Below, in pieces: positions 31,392 through 35,814 of a stretch of DNA of 35,814 nt. Every line of letters begins with the position of its first letter. The stretch's first letter is position 1. The DNA is from JBDIBA01 sp039812705 (GTDB lineage: Bacteria > Actinomycetota > Acidimicrobiia > Acidimicrobiales > JBBSGY01), in NCBI GenBank assembly GCA_039812705.1, contig JBDIBA010000019.1:1-35814 (forward strand). Direction: 5' to 3'. The notes below the pieces were generated by a model, which was not told the origin of the DNA, ran no database searches, and saw only the letters and a list, made by a program, of their open reading frames with translations. The position numbers were made by a program, and so were the translations under genes.

Positions 31392-32630
31392 ATGTTCGTG
31401 GTTGAAGCAGTTGGCAACCCTGTTGTGGAAGTGGCGGACGGCTCTGTTGTTGCAGAGCTTGTTGATGTTGCTGTGCGCGTTGGCAACGTCGACTTCGACG
31501 TGATGGATGGCGGCCAGGCGATGACTTGGGTCCGCGAATTGTCGCGTGCCGTTGCCCAATTGCAGGCGGCTCTTGGGCGCGCGCAGCTCCGGGTCGATCA
31601 GTCCGGCGCGTACCAAGTTGAAGGGTGGAGAGACTCGTCGGCGTTTGCCTCGTCCGTTGGCGGTCTGACTCGTGGTGAATCGCGACGTCAGTTAGAGGTG
31701 GCTCAAAGGGCGTCGGAATTGCCATCGCTCGACGCCGCCTTGCGCAATGGAGAGGTGTCGCAAGCAGAAGCCCGTCACATTGTCAGCGGTGCCGTTAACG
31801 ATGCGAAAGCCAAGGAATTGATCGAGTTTGCGCGGACTCAGCCGCTGACAGACCTGGCGCGCCAAGCCGCTCGTGCCCGGGCTTCCACTCTTGAGCTTGA
31901 GTCGCGGGCGGACGAGTCGCGGCGCAAGTTCCGAATGTGCCGCATCTGGACCGATGGGTCTGGCATGGTCAACTTGTTCGCGAAGGTAACCCCGTCCGAC
32001 GGGGCTGGCCTTGTTGCCCGCTTGAAGCGCAAACAGGACTCTATCTTTAGAGCCAAACGCTCAAGCGGCATTTACGACACGCGGGAACAGAATCTTGCCG
32101 ATGCTCTGGTCGACCTTGCTAGCGCGTCCGATGCCGAAGTGAACTCAAAGCGACAAGTAGACGCGAAAGTCATAGTTGACGTGCGCGCACTCAAGCGCGG
32201 TTGGAAAGAGGCGGACGAAGTCTGCGAAATCGAAGGCTGTGGTGAGGTCTCTGTTCAGACCGCGCGGGAACTCATGACAGATTCGCTTTTCAAGATTCTT
32301 GTCACGGACGGGCGAGACGTGAAGACCGTCACGTCCAAGTCTCGGTACTGGAAATCAGTAACGCGCGAAGCCATCGAGTTCCGCGACACGCGGTGTCAGT
32401 TCCCAGGCTGTGGGGCTCAGTCATACCTGGAGAAGGACCACATCAAGCGGTTCTCTAAGAAGGGCGAAACCAGTTACGAGAACGCACGGCAGCTGTGTTC
32501 GTTTCATCACCGCTTGATCACGAACAAGGGCTACGCATTGGCGGGTTCATGGCAAGCGCCCGAGGTGGTTGCTCCAACGCAGCTGCGTCTCGCTGAAGAT
32601 CTTCGGGCTCCGCCTGCAGATACTGGCTAG
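31392..32630 (+). CDS. DUF222 / HNH endonuclease (13E12-type)
   Basis: The 412-residue protein from ATG 31392 (410 from GTG 31398, favoured if the mRNA is leaderless) has an N-terminal DUF222 helical domain (VRELSRAVAQLQAALGRAQL, LDAALRNGEVSQAEARHIVS). The C-terminal HNH nuclease domain shows EFRDTRCQFPGCGAQSYLEKDHI, then ENARQLCSFHHRLITNKGYAL, with the CxxxC ... DH ... C-x-x-HH zinc and metal residues intact. Such genes are numerous in actinobacteria and part of some mobile elements; their natural targets are mostly unknown. The frame runs open upstream through the tRNA, which is not coding. A LexA box overlaps its promoter, so expression is probably induced by DNA damage. Confidence 0.9.
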   Translation: MFVVEAVGNPVVEVADGSVVAELVDVAVRVGNVDFDVMDGGQAMTWVRELSRAVAQLQAALGRAQLRVDQSGAYQVEGWRDSSAFASSVGGLTRGESRRQLEVAQRASELPSLDAALRNGEVSQAEARHIVSGAVNDAKAKELIEFARTQPLTDLARQAARARASTLELESRADESRRKFRMCRIWTDGSGMVNLFAKVTPSDGAGLVARLKRKQDSIFRAKRSSGIYDTREQNLADALVDLASASDAEVNSKRQVDAKVIVDVRALKRGWKEADEVCEIEGCGEVSVQTARELMTDSLFKILVTDGRDVKTVTSKSRYWKSVTREAIEFRDTRCQFPGCGAQSYLEKDHIKRFSKKGETSYENARQLCSFHHRLITNKGYALAGSWQAPEVVAPTQLRLAEDLRAPPADTG

Positions 32631-32822
32631 GCCGTGGGCGGATGCTCATCGCGGGCGATATGGCCGCATTCGCAGACAGACACAAGGAGTGGTGAGAAAC
32701 TAAGCCCTCGGCTGTCTTGCCCGTCCGTTCGGCTGATCGATTGGCACGACTGGCGAGGCGGTTAAGCAAGCCGCCGACAGGTAAAGAAATCTAAGTAGCA
32801 ACAGATCCAGCAAAGGGAATTG

Positions 32823-34589
32823 ATGTCCAGTTCAGCAACTGACAAGCCAGATGTAATTGACGTCGACTTGGAATCACAGCTGCGACGCTGGACGTCCGAG
32901 GCATTGGTGGAGCTCTATCCGGATGTCGCTGGTGATGTAGATCCGAGCGTGCGGCCTTCGCGCTTTGCCGACTATCAGGTCAACTGTCCGCTTCAGCTTG
33001 GCAAGAAGCTTGGTCGTCCGCCGCGCGATGTTGCAGGTGAATTGGTTGAGGAGATTCGTAAGCGAGCTGGTAGTGCATTAGAGCTAATTGAGCCTTCAGG
33101 GCCGGGCTTTTTGAATTGCACCTTTTCCAATGGGCACCTTGGACACATGGTCGATACGCAACGAGTCGACGCAGCGTTAGGTCGCGCGTTGACTACCCAT
33201 GCAAAGACTTTCGTGGTTGATTACGCGGCGCCGAATGTGGCGAAGGAAATGCACGTTGGTCACATCCGCTCAACGCTGATTGGTGACTGCATCGTTCGCA
33301 TTCTCGAAGCCTCTGGTCACAAGGTCATTCGTCAGAACCACCTAGGTGACTGGGGCACACAATTCGGAATGCTTGTGCAGTTTCTTGACGAGTCCGAACA
33401 AGACGAGTCGAAGTTGTTGCGCGCGGATGACCTTGAGGTGCTTTATCGCGCGGCACGGGCGAAGTTTGACAGCGATGAGGCATTCAAACAGCGAGCTCGC
33501 GACAGGGTTGTTGGCCTGCAAAATGGCGATCCTGCGACCATCGAGTTATGGGAAAAGCTGGTTGCCGTTTCAAAAGAGAACTTTGATCATGTGTTTGAGA
33601 TTCTGGGGGTCACGCTTGGCGAAGCGGATTACCGGGGCGAATCCATGTACAACGACATGTTGGATGGTGTTGTTGACGAGCTTCGTCAGAAGGGCCTGCT
33701 TGTAGAGAGCCAAGGTGCGCAGTGCGTGTTCCCTGATGGCTTCAAAGACAAGGACGGCAATGCGTTTCCGTTGATGGTGCAGAAGTCCAATGGCGGGTTT
33801 GGCTATGCGGCGACCGACCTGGCGACGCTTAAGCACACTGTTGAGTCTGACCGCGCAGATGTTGCGCTTTATGTAGTTGATGCGCGGCAGTCGCAGCACT
33901 TTGCAATGGTGTTCGAGGTTGCGCGGATGGCCGGTTGGCTTGATCAAACCGAAGCCGTTCATATTGCGTTTGGAATGGTTATGGGCAAGGACAACAAACC
34001 GTTCAAGACGCGCGAGGGGAACACTGTTCGACTTGTCGATCTATTAGACCTGGCCGTTGCAAAGTCGACTGAGTTGGTTGATGACAGACACAGTGACTGG
34101 AGTTCCGACGAGATCAAGGCGCTTGGTCAGGCGGTTGGAATTGGTGCCGTGAAATGGATGGAGCTGAAAAGCGACCGTTCTCAGAACTACGTGTTTGATG
34201 TCGACACCATGACTTCGTTTGATGGCAACACGGGGCCATACATCCAATATGCGTTGACTCGTGCGAAGTCGATCCTGCGTAAGGCTGATTCCAACCCTGC
34301 ACAGAACATCACCATTGCCGAAGAAGGCGAGCGAGACCTTGCGTTGGCGTTGCTTGGTTATGGTCGCGCTGTTGCCGCTGTGCTTGATGGCTATGAACCG
34401 CACGTGCTTTGCACTTACATCTACGACCTTGCGAACACGTTCAGCTCGTTCTACGAGAAGTGTCCGGTGTTGGCTAGTGGGGTAGAAGAGCGCGTTAAAC
34501 GGTCAAGGCTGACGCTTTGTGGGCTGTTTGTGGCGGTTTTAGAAGATGCGATGTCGCTCATTGGCCTCCAAGCTCTGGAGCGGATGTGA
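32823..34589 (+). CDS. argS: Arginyl-tRNA synthetase
   Basis: A class I aminoacyl-tRNA synthetase of 588 residues that charges tRNA-Arg. The N-terminal Add-1 domain (residues 15-115, with PSGPGFLN) binds the tRNA D-loop. The HIGH motif is HVGH (144-147) in VAKEMHVGHIRSTLIGDCI; DYAAPN precedes it. The KMSK equivalent is the NKPFKTREGNTVRLVDLLD segment, as in most ArgRS. The anticodon-binding DALR domain ends with YDLANTFSSFYEKCPVL and the typical IGLQALERM tail. ATG 32823 follows AAAGGG (32812-32817). The 192-base gap before it, after the HNH gene, shows no gene. Nothing unusual is seen in the active site. Confidence 0.97.
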   Translation: MSSSATDKPDVIDVDLESQLRRWTSEALVELYPDVAGDVDPSVRPSRFADYQVNCPLQLGKKLGRPPRDVAGELVEEIRKRAGSALELIEPSGPGFLNCTFSNGHLGHMVDTQRVDAALGRALTTHAKTFVVDYAAPNVAKEMHVGHIRSTLIGDCIVRILEASGHKVIRQNHLGDWGTQFGMLVQFLDESEQDESKLLRADDLEVLYRAARAKFDSDEAFKQRARDRVVGLQNGDPATIELWEKLVAVSKENFDHVFEILGVTLGEADYRGESMYNDMLDGVVDELRQKGLLVESQGAQCVFPDGFKDKDGNAFPLMVQKSNGGFGYAATDLATLKHTVESDRADVALYVVDARQSQHFAMVFEVARMAGWLDQTEAVHIAFGMVMGKDNKPFKTREGNTVRLVDLLDLAVAKSTELVDDRHSDWSSDEIKALGQAVGIGAVKWMELKSDRSQNYVFDVDTMTSFDGNTGPYIQYALTRAKSILRKADSNPAQNITIAEEGERDLALALLGYGRAVAAVLDGYEPHVLCTYIYDLANTFSSFYEKCPVLASGVEERVKRSRLTLCGLFVAVLEDAMSLIGLQALERM

Positions 34590-34671
34590 CGCCCTGGGAC
34601 GCACCGCGACCTGCGAATACATTTGGGAAGGTGCCTGCGAAGGGGTGCCTAATTAGCTACTTTCCTGAACC

Positions 34672-35814
34672 ATGAGTGATTCGTTCGACCAGACAGATCT
34701 GACTGTCTTATTGCGACGCGCGACGAACGACTCCTCTTATCGCGAGCCTTTCTTGCGGGCGATGTTGACCAACAGCGTCTTTTTCTTGGCTACGGCGAAG
34801 CAAGTCCAGCAGTCCTCGTTTAGCGCAGGGGGTCAGTCGTTTCACATCGAAGACCCTCGCAATGCGTTGGATTTCATTGAGTTGGAAAACAACGGAGAGC
34901 GGTCCATTCCGTTCTGGACTTCATTGGGCGAACTCGAGAACGACCTTCACCGCTTTGACATGGGCGAGCAGCCCTACATGGTGATGACTGGCCTCGACTT
35001 CTTGCGTCACGCCAGAGGTCAAAGTGTGGTCTTGAACCCGGGGACGTTCGGCCGTCAGTTCACTCAGCGTCAGACCGAGGTTTTGGTGAGGCGTGGCGAG
35101 TCAGATGAGCAGGCACGTCAGCGCGCGATTACTCAGGCCGCCGAGCAAGAAGCGGCCCAACTTGCGCTTCAGCAGGCCGAAGAACAGCGTCTGGAGGAAC
35201 AGCGACAGGCCGCGGCGGCTGAGCAGGCCCGTCTGGAGCAACAGATGCTTGAACAGCAACGCCTGCTGGAAGAACAGGCACGCTTGGCCGCTCAACAGCA
35301 AGCTGAAACACAAGCCATCCAACAACATCAGCCCCAACAGCTTCCGGTCCAGCAATCTCAGCCCCAGCAACCGCAGCAGCTGCAACAACCAGAGCGTCAG
35401 GCAGGGGCGCCCGACATGAGCCACGGCTTTCATCGGCAGCCTGGTCATCAAGATTCCAGGGAGTCAGCTCCCGATGTCGCAAGTGGTGGATTGCAACCGC
35501 AGCGCGGACGGCAGGACTCAAGAGAGTCGTCAATTGAGGGAACGGGCTTTGACCAGTTCGACACGCAATTCCAGGAGTTCTTGCGTGCCAACCCGCCCGA
35601 AATCGCACAAACAGGTCAGTCGGGTCCGCCGGTTTCAACAGGTCAAACAGGTCAGCCGGCGCGTCAGCCTGGTGCGGCTCAACCCGAGACTGATCAGTCG
35701 GGTGTGCCCGAGCAAGGGGCGATTCCTCCCGCTGCGCAACAGGTCACCACAGGTCAAGTCGGCGCGGGTCAAGCTGGTGTCGGTCAAGCGGGGATTGAGC
35801 AGGCGCAGTTGGGC
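34672..35814 (+). CDS. SseB-domain protein with long Q-rich tail, 3' end outside the window
   Basis: From ATG 34672 the frame stays open for 381 codons to the window edge. The first 130 or so residues match the SseB N-terminal domain found in many actinobacterial proteins: LRRATNDSSYREPFLRAML, IPFWTSLGELENDL, YMVMTGLDFLRHARG, VVLNPGTFGRQFT. Residues about 145-215 form a Glu/Ala/Gln coiled coil (EQRLEEQRQAAAAEQARLEQ). A glutamine/proline-rich stretch follows (QQLPVQQSQPQQPQQLQQ) and then a low-complexity Gly-Gln region (TGQVGAGQAGVGQAGIEQAQ). Function of such proteins is not established. No clear SD precedes the ATG. It lies 82 bases after argS. Part of the tail may be under repeat-driven length variation. 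Confidence 0.8.
   Translation, partial: MSDSFDQTDLTVLLRRATNDSSYREPFLRAMLTNSVFFLATAKQVQQSSFSAGGQSFHIEDPRNALDFIELENNGERSIPFWTSLGELENDLHRFDMGEQPYMVMTGLDFLRHARGQSVVLNPGTFGRQFTQRQTEVLVRRGESDEQARQRAITQAAEQEAAQLALQQAEEQRLEEQRQAAAAEQARLEQQMLEQQRLLEEQARLAAQQQAETQAIQQHQPQQLPVQQSQPQQPQQLQQPERQAGAPDMSHGFHRQPGHQDSRESAPDVASGGLQPQRGRQDSRESSIEGTGFDQFDTQFQEFLRANPPEIAQTGQSGPPVSTGQTGQPARQPGAAQPETDQSGVPEQGAIPPAAQQVTTGQVGAGQAGVGQAGIEQAQLG

Noticed and set aside
1..35814. CRISPR array or rRNA genes
   Set aside because: No regularly spaced repeat units of 25-40 bases with unique spacers, and no conserved rRNA stretches, are visible.

Overview
The window looks like a chromosomal segment of a motile actinobacterium of moderate GC content, most probably from or near the Acidimicrobiia. 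This lineage call is an inference from gene content: a DUF222/HNH (13E12-type) gene, DUF4232-like and SseB-like proteins, frequent GTG/TTG starts, and apparently leaderless genes. No rRNA is present to prove it. The two edges cut genes: a glycosyltransferase at the left and an SseB-like protein at the right. No gene-free stretch exceeds 300 bases; the longest are about 190-220 bases and their contents are listed.

Region 1 (1-7609, plus strand) is a flagellar filament block: a partial glycosyltransferase, a large double-glycosyltransferase/TPR protein, two tandem 280-residue flagellins each followed by a GC-rich hairpin terminator, the filament cap FliD, the flagellin chaperone FliS, and a small helical protein in the position where fliT often sits. 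The glycosyltransferases probably decorate the flagellins.

Region 2 (7613-24209) is ordinary core genome: a membrane-anchored lysozyme-like enzyme, two unknown genes coupled by a 4-base overlap, a short-chain dehydrogenase, a three-gene minus-strand cluster ending in an alkylglycerone-phosphate-synthase-like flavoenzyme, a ten-helix c-di-GMP protein with a broken GGDEF motif and an intact EAL domain, a DEAD-box RNA helicase of the DeaD/CsdA type, a divergent HAD hydrolase behind a strong palindrome, a beta-helix-like exported protein, a sugar-binding lipoprotein, a secreted protein of unknown function and a Pr6Pr-type membrane protein.

Region 3 (about 24660-31235) is accessory DNA. Its left part is made of broken genes: a DNA methyltransferase that stops just before its catalytic motif, an APH-fold kinase coupled to an N-terminally truncated gene, and a glycosyltransferase fragment facing it head to head. 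Into this, ending beside a tRNA-Arg(CCT), sits a compact unit of three genes: an XRE regulator, and a divergent pair made of an integrase-fold protein that has lost its catalytic residues and a DDE transposase-like protein whose start overlaps the stop of the first. An 18-bp perfect inverted repeat lies exactly over the divergent promoter, and imperfect terminal inverted repeats bracket the three genes. I propose this 3.1-kb unit as a candidate undescribed mobile element.

Region 4 (31236-35814) holds tRNA-Arg(CCT), a DUF222/HNH nuclease gene whose promoter carries a near-consensus actinobacterial LexA (SOS) box, arginyl-tRNA synthetase, and the SseB-like gene running off the edge.
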